From Allochromatium tepidum (GTDB lineage: Bacteria; Pseudomonadota; Gammaproteobacteria; Chromatiales; Chromatiaceae), in the NCBI RefSeq assembly GCF_018409545.1, contig NZ_AP024563.1, positions 124,001 through 188,000 on the forward strand: a stretch of 64,000 nt of DNA. The letters run 5' to 3'. The first letter of the stretch is position 1; each line of letters starts with the position of its first letter. The translations under genes were made by a program, and so were the position numbers. The notes beneath the pieces were generated by a model, which did no database searches, was not told where the DNA came from, and worked only from the letters and a program-made list of their open reading frames with translations. Positions 25,010 through 35,732 of the stretch are shown piece after piece.

Positions 25010-26061
25010 GCCTCGCTCACGCCCGCTTCGTCGAAGGTCGCCATCTTTCGGTGCACGACACAGGCCATGCGGAGCAGGGGCACCAGGGTCGCGCCGCCCG
25101 TGGCCTCGCCGAGGCGCAGTCGCAGATGCAGATAGGGATCGGCGTCGAGTGCCTCCATCATGTGGCGATGTCCGGGCTCCGCCGAGCCGTGCGAGAACAG
25201 CATCCAGTCGCGCGCGCCGGGGTTGATCCGGGTGGCGACCAGCGCCGCCGCGCTGATGATGAAGCCGTCGACCAGGATCGGCAATCCGAGCTGCGCGGCG
25301 CGGATGAAGGCGCCGGTGCTGGCGGCGATGTCGAAGCCGCCGAGACGGCGCAGCAGCTCCACCGGTCCGTGCTCGGGGCGGGCATGGAGAGCCAGGGCCG
25401 CCGCGACCACCTGAGCCTTGCGCGAGACGCCTTGGCGGTCGAGCCCGGTGCCGGGTCCGGTCAGGATCGCCGGTTCCAGATCCAGCAGGGCACAGGCCAG
25501 GGCCGTCGCCGGGGTGGTGTTGCCGATGCCCATCTCGCCACAGATCAGGAGGCGTGCGCCCTCGTCGAGCGCGCGTTCGACCGCCGTGCGCCCGATGTCG
25601 AGCGCACGCGCGAGCTGGTCGTCGGTCATGGCCGGTTCACGGGCTATGTTGCCTGTGCCCGGACCGAGCCGCTCGGAGCGCACGCCGGCGACCGGGCCGG
25701 GATCGGTGGCGATGCCCAGATCGAAGATCTCCATCACGGCGTCGATCGCCTCGGCCATCACCGAGACGGCCGCGCCGCCGCGCGCGATGTTGTGCAGCAT
25801 CTGGAGCGTGACTTCGCGCGGGAAGCAGGAGACGCCCTCGACGGCCACGCCGTGATCGGAGACGAATTGCAGGATGCGCACCGGGTCGGGCGTGGGTGTG
25901 TCCGTGCCCTGCATCCCGGCGAGCCGGATCGCCATCTCTTCCAGGCGACCGAGCGAACCGCGCGGTTTGGTGAGTCGATCCTGACGCGCCTGAGCCGCCG
26001 CGGCGGCCTGCTGGTCGATGGGACGGCAGGGGGCTTGGAGCCAGTCGAGTGTCATGTTCAT
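25006..26061 (-). CDS. cobT: Nicotinate-nucleotide-dimethylbenzimidazole phosphoribosyltransferase
   Basis: A 351-aa enzyme that activates the lower ligand base to alpha-ribazole phosphate. Conserved stretches are KPRGSLGRLEEMAIRLAG, the SDHGVAVEGVS pocket, GEMGIGNTTPA and LGGFDIAASTGAF. It follows btuB by 5 nt and overlaps cobC by 4. The start is the ATG at 26061 or two codons later. Confidence 0.95.
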   Translation of the reverse strand: MNMTLDWLQAPCRPIDQQAAAAAQARQDRLTKPRGSLGRLEEMAIRLAGMQGTDTPTPDPVRILQFVSDHGVAVEGVSCFPREVTLQMLHNIARGGAAVSVMAEAIDAVMEIFDLGIATDPGPVAGVRSERLGPGTGNIAREPAMTDDQLARALDIGRTAVERALDEGARLLICGEMGIGNTTPATALACALLDLEPAILTGPGTGLDRQGVSRKAQVVAAALALHARPEHGPVELLRRLGGFDIAASTGAFIRAAQLGLPILVDGFIISAAALVATRINPGARDWMLFSHGSAEPGHRHMMEALDADPYLHLRLRLGEATGGATLVPLLRMACVVHRKMATFDEAGVSEA

Positions 26062-26066
26062 CGATC

Positions 26067-27938
26067 TCAGGGTTGGTAGCGGAGCGTCAGATAGACCGAA
26101 CGCCCGAGCTGGTTGTACAGGTAGGCCGTTTCGTACTCTTCATCGAGCGCGTTTTCGAGACTGGCCTGAAGACGGAGTGCCGGATTGATCCGGTATTCGG
26201 CGCGCAGATCGAGCAGCGCATAGCCGTCGAGCCGGTTCTTGTTGGCCAGGTCGTCGTAACGCCGGCCGGCGACGAAGACCGTGCCCCCGAGCGACCAGCG
26301 GTCGAAGCGCCGCTCCAGGTCGATCTCCAGACTCTGCTCGGGGCGGCGCGGCAACAGGTTGCCCTGATTGGCGCCGGGCGAGCGGTTCTCGGGATCGAGC
26401 AGGGTCAGGCTGGTCTTGAGGCTCCAGTCCTGATAGTCGGCGCGGGTCGTCGCTTCCAGTCCGCGAATGCGCGCGCGCCGGACATTGACGGCGGACGAAC
26501 TCGCCGCATCATAGGCGATCAGATCGTCGATGTCGGTCTCGTAGAGACTCAGATCCCAACGTCCGTCGATCCCCGGACCGACCGGCAGCTCACCGGCGAT
26601 CCCCAGCTCCCAGCTTCGCGAACGCTCCGGATCCAGGTCCGGGTTGCCGTAGTCGGGATAATAGAGATCGTTGAAGCTCGGCGCCTTGAAGGCGGTGCCA
26701 TAGGCCAGAGAGACGCGCAGTCCGGTGTCGAACAGATAGCCGAGCGCCGCATTGCCCGTGCCGTGCCCGCCCAGATCGCCATCTTCGTCCTGGCGCAGAC
26801 TGAGCTTGAGATCCGCCGCGCCGAGGCCGGCCTGATATTCGCCGAAGACGCCCAGATTGTCGCGGGTGTCGCGGCTGTAGTCGATAGTGCTCGCGACACG
26901 CTCCTCGCGATAGTCCAGGCCCAGCGTGGCCAGTTGGCTCTTGGTGAGACGCCAGTCGTTCTGCAGCGAGAGACTGTCGCGCGTGGTCTCGAAGCGATCG
27001 ACGAAGCGCTCGCCGGCATCCGTGTCCGGGTCGTCGAAGAAGGAGCGGTAGCTGTCCCAGCTCTGGCCGGCGGCCAGCGTCAGGGTCCAGGGGGCGAGCG
27101 GTTTGAGGATCGCCTTGGCGCCCAGCACCTGCTGCTCGGAGCGCGAGACGTTGCCGGCGAAGGCCGAACCGTCGAAGTCGAGTCGGCCTTCAGTACGCAG
27201 GGCGTTGAACTCCAGCTCGGCCTGTTCGCTGAAGCTGTAACCGGCGCGCAGACTCAGACCCGGATTGCGATAGGGGTCGCGGTCGTCCTGCTCGACACCA
27301 CAGCCGGCGAAGGGCTTGGAGCGTCCTGAGCAGGCGTCGATACCATCGGTGCGGTCGAAGCTGGCGCCCAGATCGATCCAGCCGCGTTCGCCGCCGCCCG
27401 AGAGTCCGGCGGCGACCCGCGCGGTGTGGAGCGTGCCTGCGCCCAGCGTCAGCCGTGGCGACCAGTCGCCGCCGCCGCGTCGGGTGAAGATCTGGATCAC
27501 GCCGCCGATGGCCTCCGAGCCGTAGAGACTGGAACGCGGTCCGCGCACGACCTCGATGCGCTCGATCTGCTCGATCGGCAGATCCTCCAGCGAGGCCGTG
27601 CCCGAGGTCGCCGAGCCGATCTTGACGCCGTCGACCAGCACCAGCACGTGATCCGAGTTGGTGCCGCGCAGAAAGAGCGAGGACTGATGGCCGGGGCCGC
27701 CGGTGCGGGTGAGACTGACGCCGGGCAGTCCGCGCAGCAGATCCGGCACCGAACGCGCCTGACGGCGTTCGATCTCGGGGCGGTCGATGACGGTGACCGA
27801 GGCCAGGGTCGTGCTCTCGGGTTCGGCGGTCCGGGTGGCTGTGACCACCACGGATTCGAGTTGAGTGGGCGTCTCGTCGGCCAGGACGAGACCGGCCAGC
27901 GGCAGCATCAGTGCCGCCGGCATCCAGGAATGGGACAT
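26067..27938 (-). CDS. btuB: TonB-dependent vitamin B12 receptor BtuB
   Basis: A 623-aa outer-membrane barrel that imports cobalamin. It has a short signal peptide (to about residue 20), a TonB box region (LESVVVTATRT), a plug domain with SLFLRGTNSDHVLVLVDGV and VVRGPRSSLYGSEAIGG, and a long barrel ending in the aromatic-rich SVYLTLRYQP. Its leader carries a cobalamin riboswitch, and the cobT-cobC-cobS genes follow, so the operon serves uptake plus lower-ligand assembly (salvage). Confidence 0.94.
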   Translation of the reverse strand: MSHSWMPAALMLPLAGLVLADETPTQLESVVVTATRTAEPESTTLASVTVIDRPEIERRQARSVPDLLRGLPGVSLTRTGGPGHQSSLFLRGTNSDHVLVLVDGVKIGSATSGTASLEDLPIEQIERIEVVRGPRSSLYGSEAIGGVIQIFTRRGGGDWSPRLTLGAGTLHTARVAAGLSGGGERGWIDLGASFDRTDGIDACSGRSKPFAGCGVEQDDRDPYRNPGLSLRAGYSFSEQAELEFNALRTEGRLDFDGSAFAGNVSRSEQQVLGAKAILKPLAPWTLTLAAGQSWDSYRSFFDDPDTDAGERFVDRFETTRDSLSLQNDWRLTKSQLATLGLDYREERVASTIDYSRDTRDNLGVFGEYQAGLGAADLKLSLRQDEDGDLGGHGTGNAALGYLFDTGLRVSLAYGTAFKAPSFNDLYYPDYGNPDLDPERSRSWELGIAGELPVGPGIDGRWDLSLYETDIDDLIAYDAASSSAVNVRRARIRGLEATTRADYQDWSLKTSLTLLDPENRSPGANQGNLLPRRPEQSLEIDLERRFDRWSLGGTVFVAGRRYDDLANKNRLDGYALLDLRAEYRINPALRLQASLENALDEEYETAYLYNQLGRSVYLTLRYQP

Positions 27939-28114
27939 GGTTCTTCGACTCCGTACACTGAGTCAGACACACCCGCCTGACTCGACAGGGGAGGGCCGTG
28001 ATGGGGAGTCGAATGGACGCACGCGAAATCGCCGGACGAACCGGGGCGTAGACGCACGGTCGTCGCCCCACGCGACCCCGTTCATGGAATCGGCCTTCAG
28101 TCGGCGCGATTCCG

Positions 28115-28297
28115 ATCCCCAGGCCGGTCTCCGGGCTCACGAGCGGGGCAGTGACGCCCCGACGCGACGCCTTCCCATGAGCCTGTGCTCACAGTGGCTG
28201 TCGTGTCGCGTCTTGACTCGTCTACCGTTGCGGGGGCAGCGCCGGCTTTCCCAGGTTCCAATGTCGGATGGGGCACCGGCTTCCCGTTCAACCGCTT
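28115..28297 (-). promoter_or_regulatory. Cobalamin (AdoCbl) riboswitch
   Basis: On the minus strand the order is GAACGGGAAGCCGGTG, then AAAGCCGGCGCTGCC running into CCCCCGCAACGGTA (28223-28237 on plus), GCCACTGTGAGCAC (28191-28198 region), ATGGGAAGGCG and finally the B12 box GAGCCCGGAGACCGGCCTG (about 28121-28140). These are the conserved core elements of the class. It sits about 180 nt before btuB and should shut off btuB-cobTCS when cobalamin is plentiful. The effector mechanism (termination or start-site masking) is not obvious from the short spacer. Confidence 0.93.
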
Positions 28298-28316
28298 GGT
28301 GAAGACCACCAAGCGG
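28292..28316 (-). repeat. 10-bp hairpin at the 5' edge of the riboswitch
   Basis: CCGCTTGGTG and CACCAAGCGG flank a 5-nt loop. It lies directly 5' of the riboswitch core on the btuB transcript and may protect its 5' end or shape early folding. It has no T-tract on either strand. Confidence 0.6.
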
Positions 28317-28392
28317 CACCGGGGGATCAAGGGCGGCTATTAAACCGCGTTCGAGGTGAAATGACGAGTTTTTCGTGGGGATTTCATCGACG

Positions 28393-28428
28393 AAAAGACC
28401 CGGCCGAGCATCGACTCGACCGGGTCTT
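28393..28428 (-). terminator. Rho-independent terminator of groESL
   Basis: On the minus strand AAGACCCGG pairs with CCGGGTCTT around a 16-nt loop, ending in TTTTC. It lies 43 nt after the groEL stop and also separates the operon from the riboswitch transcript. Confidence 0.8.
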
Positions 28429-28470
28429 GGACATCAGCCCTTTAGGGGCGATTCAGCGGGAGGCGGCGCC

Positions 28471-30129
<1,659 letters not shown>

Positions 30130-30206
30130 TCAGGATGTTCGGTCGATGCGATCCGTCGGCGTTGTGTGAGAACCGGCGGATCGCGCCTGTCGGGGGATGT
30201 CTGCGC

Positions 30207-30494
30207 TTATTCGATGACGCCCATCAGGTCGTCTTCGCGCATCACCAGCAGCTTCTCGTCGCCGACCTTGACCTCGGTGCCGGAATACTTGCCGAACAGC
30301 ACCCGGTCGCCGACCTTGACGTCGAGCGCGCGCACATCGCCGTTGTCGAGGATCTTGCCCTTGCCGACGGCGACGACTTCGCCCTGACTCGGCTTCTCGG
30401 TCGCGGTGTCGGGGATGAGGATGCCGCCGGCAGAGGTGCGCTCCTCTTCACTGCGACGGATGACGACACGATCATGCAAAGGACGGAGTTTCAT
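30207..30494 (-). CDS. groES: Co-chaperonin GroES (10 kDa)
   Basis: A 95-aa lid of the GroEL cage: [18 protein letters not shown], the mobile loop [22 protein letters not shown] and the ending MGVIE are all typical. The frame is open 20 codons further upstream, but the conserved start is MKLRPL at 30494. Confidence 0.98.
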   Translation of the reverse strand: MKLRPLHDRVVIRRSEEERTSAGGILIPDTATEKPSQGEVVAVGKGKILDNGDVRALDVKVGDRVLFGKYSGTEVKVGDEKLLVMREDDLMGVIE

Positions 30495-30547
30495 GGATCT
30501 TGGATCTCCCTTGAGGAAGGTCAGTGTGGATCGTTGGGTTGAGGTTG

Positions 30548-30574
30548 TTAGCACTCTTGCGGTGCGAGTGCTAA
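30548..30574 (-). promoter_or_regulatory. CIRCE operator (HrcA binding site)
   Basis: TTAGCACTC-N9-GAGTGCTAA is a perfect match to the CIRCE consensus and lies 54 nt upstream of groES. It implies an HrcA repressor elsewhere in the genome and heat-induced derepression of groESL. Confidence 0.95.
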
Positions 30575-30701
30575 CAATGTAATCGCAAAAACGGCGCTGT
30601 CAAGGGGGATGCACGCGGCTTGATGGCGGCGCCGTTTCCCGACACACTGCGCGGCCTGTCTCATCGATACGCGCTCGACTTCAGGAATACCAACTGCCGC
30701 C

Positions 30702-32435
30702 GTGACCGCCATCCGTATTCGCCGCGTCCCCGACCAGGACGCTCCCATCCAAGCCCGCCACCCGGACGAACTCTTGAGCGTCCTCTATGCCCATCGCGGC
30801 CTGAGCGATCCGGCCGAGGCCGCGCCCGGACTCGGAACGCTCGCGCCCGTGACGTCCTTGCATGGCATGGACGCCGCCGTGGACCGGCTGGTCTCGGCGA
30901 TCCAATCCGACCAGTCCATCCTGGTGGTCGGCGACTACGACGCCGACGGTGCCACCGGCAGCGCCCTCGCGGTGCGCGGGCTGCGCGATCTGGGGGCACG
31001 CCGGGTGTCGTTCCTGGTGCCGAGCCGCTTCTCCAACGGCTATGGTCTCAGTCCCGCCGTGGTCGAGGCGGCGCACGTCCAGGGCGCGGATGTCATCCTG
31101 ACGGTCGACAACGGCATCTCCAGTCATGCGGCCATGGCGCGCGCCCGCGCCCTGGGTCTCTCGGTCGTCGTGACCGATCATCACCTGCCCGGCGACGCGC
31201 TGCCCGAGGCCGACGCCATCGTCAACCCCAATCAGCCGGGCTGCGGCTTCCCGAGCAAGCATCTGGCCGGGGTCGGTGTGGTCTTCTATCTGCTCGCTGC
31301 ACTACGCGGACGACTGCGTGAGATCGGCTGGTTCGGTACCGGTTGTCCCGAACCCAATCTGGCCGAGCGGCTCGATCTGGTCGCGCTCGGCACGGTCGCC
31401 GATGTGGTCAGTCTGGATCGCAACAACCGCATCCTGGTCGAGCAGGGACTCAGACGAGTGCGCGTCGGACGCGCCTGTGCCGGGGTGCTGGCCCTGCTCC
31501 GGGTGGCCGGACGCGATCCGGCACGTGCGACGGCGGCCGACTTCGGCTTCTTCGTCGCGCCCCGGCTCAACGCGGCCGGGCGCCTGACCGAGATGTCGCT
31601 CGGGGTCGAGTGTCTGCTGACCGACGACCCGGATCGGGCGCTCGCGATGGCCCAGCAGCTCGATGCCCTCAACCGCGAGCGTCGGACGATCGAGGGCACC
31701 ATGAAAGAGGCCGCCGAGACCGTGCTCGACGCCCTGATCCTCGATGGCGAGTCGCTGCCGCCCGGACTCTGTCTGTTCGGCGAGGACTGGCATCAGGGCG
31801 TGTCGGGAATCGTCGCCGCGCGTCTGCGCGAGCGCTATCATCGTCCGACCATCGCCTTCGCCGACGCCGGTGATGGTCGGTTGCGCGGCTCGGGGCGCTC
31901 GATCGAGGGGCTGCATCTGCGCGATGCCATCGACTGGGTCGACCGGCGGCATCCGGGGCTGATCGAGTATTTCGGCGGACATGCGATGGCGGCGGGGCTG
32001 ACGTTGCGCCCAGGGTGTCTGGAGCCGTTTCGAGACGCCTTCGTCGAGGCGGTGCGGGTGCAGCTCGGCGATGTGCCGCCGACCCCGGAGATCCGTTCCG
32101 ACGGCGCGTTGCCGGTCGAACTCCTGACTCTGGAAACCGCCGAGGCGCTACGCTTCGCCGGTCCCTGGGGCAAGGATTTCCTCGAGCCGCGCTTCGATGA
32201 CGTGTTCGAGGTCGTCGAGGCGCGCCTCGTCGGCGATGACCGACGGCATCTGAAACTCAGGGTCGCGCCGCCGGGCGGGGGCGTGATCGAGGCCATCGCC
32301 TTCGGTCTCGGCGAGCGGATCGATGCCGCGCGCGGTGCGGTGCGTCTGGTCTATCGGCTGGACGTGAACAGTTATCGCGGGCGGCAATCGCTGCAACTGC
32401 TGGTCGATCATCTGGCCGATCCAGTGGAGACGTGA
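30702..32435 (+). CDS. recJ: Single-stranded-DNA-specific exonuclease RecJ
   Basis: A 577-aa DHH-family 5'-3' exonuclease used in recombination and mismatch repair. It shows GDYDADGATG, TVDNGIS, the eponymous TDHHLPG, NPNQPGC and, in the DHHA1 part, GRSIEGLHLRDA and GGHAMAAGL. The start is the GTG at 30702 (VTAIRIRRVP). It is divergent from groES. Length and motifs are normal. Confidence 0.96.
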   Translation: MTAIRIRRVPDQDAPIQARHPDELLSVLYAHRGLSDPAEAAPGLGTLAPVTSLHGMDAAVDRLVSAIQSDQSILVVGDYDADGATGSALAVRGLRDLGARRVSFLVPSRFSNGYGLSPAVVEAAHVQGADVILTVDNGISSHAAMARARALGLSVVVTDHHLPGDALPEADAIVNPNQPGCGFPSKHLAGVGVVFYLLAALRGRLREIGWFGTGCPEPNLAERLDLVALGTVADVVSLDRNNRILVEQGLRRVRVGRACAGVLALLRVAGRDPARATAADFGFFVAPRLNAAGRLTEMSLGVECLLTDDPDRALAMAQQLDALNRERRTIEGTMKEAAETVLDALILDGESLPPGLCLFGEDWHQGVSGIVAARLRERYHRPTIAFADAGDGRLRGSGRSIEGLHLRDAIDWVDRRHPGLIEYFGGHAMAAGLTLRPGCLEPFRDAFVEAVRVQLGDVPPTPEIRSDGALPVELLTLETAEALRFAGPWGKDFLEPRFDDVFEVVEARLVGDDRRHLKLRVAPPGGGVIEAIAFGLGERIDAARGAVRLVYRLDVNSYRGRQSLQLLVDHLADPVET

Positions 32436-32453
32436 CAAGACAGGTCGAATCGA

Positions 32454-32975
32454 ATGTACGTATATGACGACGAGCTTGAGTACGATGGCGAGGACGATCA
32501 GCCGCAAGGCCCGAGCAAGAGCCGGATCAAGCGCGACAAGCTGGCGCTCCAGGCGCTCGCCGAGCGCATGGCCTCGATGCCGCGTTCCGAGCTGGAGCGA
32601 CTGAATCTCAGCGAGGCGACCTGGGTCGCACTCGACGAGACGCCGCGCATCAAGGATCTGCGCGCCCGCAAGCGTCACTGGAAACGTATCGCCAATCTGC
32701 TCGAGCGCGAGGACATGGAGGCCGTCCATGTGTTGATCGACGGTGCCGAGGAGCGCGAGCGTGCCGCCACCGCGCATCATCATGCGCTGGAACGCTGGCG
32801 CGAGCGCCTTATCGTCGAGGGCGACGCGGCTGTGACCGAGTTCATCGAAGCGTGCCCGCAGGTCGACCGCCGGCAACTGCGCGCCCTGGTCCGCGCCGCC
32901 CAGCGCGACACCGAGCGCGGTAAGCCGGATGCACCGCGCAAGCTGTTCCGGTTCGTGCGCGACTCCCTGGACTGA
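32454..32975 (+). CDS. darP: Ribosome-associated protein DarP/YjgA (DUF615)
   Basis: A 173-aa, highly charged helical protein. GPSKSRIKRDKLALQALAE, the RHWKRIANLL segment and the C-terminal RKLFRFVRDSL are family hallmarks. E. coli YjgA/DarP binds late 50S assembly intermediates. It lies 18 nt after recJ. Its 3' end meets a convergent pseudogene. Confidence 0.92.
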   Translation: MYVYDDELEYDGEDDQPQGPSKSRIKRDKLALQALAERMASMPRSELERLNLSEATWVALDETPRIKDLRARKRHWKRIANLLEREDMEAVHVLIDGAEERERAATAHHHALERWRERLIVEGDAAVTEFIEACPQVDRRQLRALVRAAQRDTERGKPDAPRKLFRFVRDSLD

Positions 32976-32984
32976 TCGATCCAA

Positions 32985-33542
32985 GGACGCGCCTGCTGCT
33001 TCTCCTGCCGCAGCAATTCGATCCGCTGTGCCGGGGCGAGCGAGAACAGCATCACTTCCAGCGACACGCCCATCTGGAACGCATGTTCGGTCCAGAGTGC
33101 ATCCGGGGCGATCCCGAGTGCACGCGCCAGGGTCACGAGCGCGCCGGCCAGCGGGGCGAACTGGGCGAGCAGGAACAATCGCGCCGGTCGATCGGGACAT
33201 AGAGACGCAGATCGTCCAGTGACGGCAGGGCCACCTCCAGCCACCAGTGGCCGTCGCCCGGCTTCAAGGCCCCGGCGTTCTCATGCACGTCGAGCTTCAG
33301 CCAGATGACATCACGGGTGAATCCAAAACCGGCTTGTCCCGCGAGCGGCGTGAAGGGGCGTTCGCGTATCTGGTCGAAGTCCAGTCGACCGCTGGGGTCG
33401 CGCAACACGGAGAGATAACCCTCGGCGCGCTGGCCCTGGGGGCGATCCTCCAGCACCAGGGGGGGGCGGACAGGGCATCACTCAGCCAGAGCGTCGTCAG
33501 CACCAGCGCGGTCGCGATTTTGTACAGCACATGACTTTTCAT
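32985..33542 (-). pseudogene. 7TMR-DISM receptor gene with frameshift and large internal deletion
   Basis: Three pieces lie in sequence. First comes a signal peptide, MKSHVLYKIATALVLTTLWLSDALSA (N-terminal 20 residues MKSHVLYKIATALVLTTLWL). After a C8 tract (33459-33466 on plus) the frame shifts into a 7TMR-DISMED2 sensor start (LDFDQIRERPFTPL ... DVIWLKLDV ... LRLYVP). At about 33183 it jumps into the end of the seven-helix domain (RLFLLAQFAPLAGALVTLARA, shortened here to residues RLFLLAQFAPLAGALV; then MGVSLEVMLFSLA). The rest of the sensor, most helices and any kinase or cyclase output domain are missing. Confidence 0.7.
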
Positions 33543-33782
33543 CGTTATTTTTTGGTCTGGGCGCGACAGGGGCCGGCGAGCGTGACGCAGGGAACGACGA
33601 TGATAGGGGATGTGGCGTCATTTGTGATGAGCGGCTGTCGTCTTCAGGTGGCCGGCGCGTCAGGCCGGATTTACACAGGCGTACCGGTATGGCCATTGGG
33701 TGGCGCCTGATTCTTGGGGTTGTCCGCCGGCTATGCCTGTCCGATACTCGACCCATCAGACTCAACATCGAGGAGACGCGAG

Positions 33783-34022
33783 ATGCAGTTGAACCTTGGT
33801 CAGCGCGTGGCATTGCCGGAGGTGGTGTCCTCGATGAACCTTGAGGTCGGCATCGACCTTCAGGGAGTCGCGGTCGACGTCTCCTGCTTCGGTGTCGATG
33901 CCGCCGGGCGGCTCGCCGATGAGCGCTACATGACCTTCTTCAACCAACCACGGACGCCCTGCGGCGGCGTGCAGCCGATGGCCGTCACGCTTCTGCCATC
34001 GATCTTGATCACTGTGACGTGA
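33783..34022 (+). pseudogene. Truncated TerD-family protein
   Basis: MQLNLGQRVALPEVV opens a TerD fold, continuing VGIDLQGVAVDVSCFGVDAA and ERYMTFFNQPRTPCGGVQ; TerD domains are calcium-binding stress proteins of about 190 aa. After residue 64 similarity ends and the frame stops at 79 aa, losing more than half the domain, including most metal ligands. An ATG with a GGAG-like site (33772) is kept, so a short product could still be made. Confidence 0.65.
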
Positions 34023-34079
34023 CCCGCTTGGCGCGGCAGGTTTTCGTGCCCGCACGCGCGACAGGCCGGGTCCGGCGAG

Positions 34080-34820
34080 TCATGCGTCAGGGTAGTAGGG
34101 ACCGATGAAGCGCGCCTTTTTACTCCGAAAACGCATCGACAGCCGCGCCAGCTTACGCAGTTCGTCGAGCGGATGCTCGAACTCCAGATCCAGTGTGACA
34201 AGACATGGACGATCGCTATCGCCCGGATCACTCACACATTGAGATTTGACACGGGTGCGCAGACGCAGGCCCGGAAAATCATCGACATGCTCGATCAGCA
34301 GCAACAGGCTCTGACCGACCCGGTAGGTGCCGAAGGCGGTGATGCACAAAGATCCCTCAGCGATCTGGGACAGTTTGTCGCACATCTCTTCCGGGTCGTG
34401 GAGCACCAGTTCCAGCATGGGCATGGTCGGTGCGGTGGCGACATTTGACGCTTCGTGTGAGTTGGGCGAAAGCAATTCGATCAGCTTGGCAAGTCGCCGG
34501 TCGTCTTGATGACCGACCGTCGCGAATCGCACCGCCACACGCTGAGCTGTGGGTTCCAGCGGCTCGCACCGCACGACATCGGCCTCGATCGCGAAGGTCT
34601 GCCCATTGGTCCAGGGAAAACGCATGATCACTCGCTGGCCATGCCGAATCCCGAGATCACTGGTGACGAAGCTGGCGCCGCCCCAGGAGAGATCCTGATA
34701 GCGCGCTGCAATGGCTGCATCAGAGCCGGGCAGGTAGACCTGGATGGGCACCTCGATTCCGACCCGTCGCTGTAAACGCTTTTCCGGGCTCGGATTCGGG
34801 GGCGATGCGGGCTGGGGCAT
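34080..34820 (-). CDS. PilZ domain protein (putative c-di-GMP receptor)
   Basis: A 246-aa protein. The PilZ domain occupies about residues 12-115, with the c-di-GMP-binding arginines in KRLQRRVGIEVPIQV and the second motif DLSWGGASFVTSD (D/NxSxxG). The C-terminal half has no motif I recognise. It should bind c-di-GMP and alter motility or surface functions. It stands alone, 58 nt from the TerD relic and 46 nt from suhB. Confidence 0.85.
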   Translation of the reverse strand: MPQPASPPNPSPEKRLQRRVGIEVPIQVYLPGSDAAIAARYQDLSWGGASFVTSDLGIRHGQRVIMRFPWTNGQTFAIEADVVRCEPLEPTAQRVAVRFATVGHQDDRRLAKLIELLSPNSHEASNVATAPTMPMLELVLHDPEEMCDKLSQIAEGSLCITAFGTYRVGQSLLLLIEHVDDFPGLRLRTRVKSQCVSDPGDSDRPCLVTLDLEFEHPLDELRKLARLSMRFRSKKARFIGPYYPDA

Positions 34821-34866
34821 GAAACACCTCCATAGGCGAGGATCGTGATCGGTGCGCCCGCTTGGC

Positions 34867-35667
34867 TCACGCCTTGAGCTGATCGTTCAGACACGGCTGG
34901 ATCAGCTCCAGCATGGCGCGATGCACCCGCAGATTGCCGGCGACCAGATTGCCGGTGTCGAGGTAACGCTCGCCACCGACCAGATCGGTCACGGTGCCGC
35001 CCGCCTCCTTGATGAGCAGCGCACCCGCCGCGCAGTCCCAGGGCGAGAGTCCCAGCTCCCAGAACCCATCCGTGCGCCCGGCCGCGACATAGGCCAGATC
35101 GAGCGAGGCCGAGCCGGGACGACGCACGCCGGCCGTGGCCAGGGTAACAGCCTTGAACATGGCGAGATAGGCGTCGATGTGGCGCTGATCGCGGAAGGGA
35201 AAGCCGGTGCCGATCAGCGCCCCGTCGAGCGACTGACGATTGGCCACCCGGATCTTGCGGTCGTTGAGCTGAGCACCCCGACCGCGCGCGGCGGTGAACA
35301 GTTCCTCGCGCAGCGGATCATAGACCACGCCGCATTCGAGCCGCCCCTTGTGCAGCAGGGCGATGGAGACGGCGAACTGCGGAAAGCCGTGCAGATAGTT
35401 GGTGGTGCCGTCGAGCGGGTCGATGATCCACTGGAAGTCGCCCTTGCCCGCCTGCTCGCCGCTCTCCTCGGCCAGGATGGCGTGACTGGGGAAGCGTCCG
35501 CGCAGCTCCTGGACGATGGCCGCCTCGGCGGCTCGGTCGACGTCGCTGACGAAGTCGTTGCGGCTCTTGGTCTCGACCTTGAGCTGATCGACTCGATCGG
35601 AGAAACGCAGGATGATCTTGCCGGCACTGCGGGCGGCACGGATGGCGATATTGAGGCTTGGGTGCAT
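34867..35667 (-). CDS. suhB: Inositol-1-monophosphatase SuhB
   Basis: A 266-aa Mg-dependent phosphatase that in E. coli also acts in rRNA transcription complexes. Metal-site motifs are present: EESGE, WIIDPLDGTTNYLHGFP, and near the C-terminus GLSPWDCAAGALLIKEAGG. The frame is open to 35835, but MHPSLNIAIRAARSAGK is the family start. It is divergent from trmJ. Confidence 0.95.
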   Translation of the reverse strand: MHPSLNIAIRAARSAGKIILRFSDRVDQLKVETKSRNDFVSDVDRAAEAAIVQELRGRFPSHAILAEESGEQAGKGDFQWIIDPLDGTTNYLHGFPQFAVSIALLHKGRLECGVVYDPLREELFTAARGRGAQLNDRKIRVANRQSLDGALIGTGFPFRDQRHIDAYLAMFKAVTLATAGVRRPGSASLDLAYVAAGRTDGFWELGLSPWDCAAGALLIKEAGGTVTDLVGGERYLDTGNLVAGNLRVHRAMLELIQPCLNDQLKA

Positions 35668-35732
35668 CGGTTGCGGGATATCCGGGACGGTCGCTGTATC
35701 ATAGCGGTCTTGAGACAGCGAATAGAGACGTG

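Noticed and set aside
33926..34231. Minus-strand ORF with CRACGHENLPRQAGH
   Set aside because: No start codon fits the motif and most of the ORF lies opposite the PilZ gene and the TerD relic; noted under the TerD finding only.
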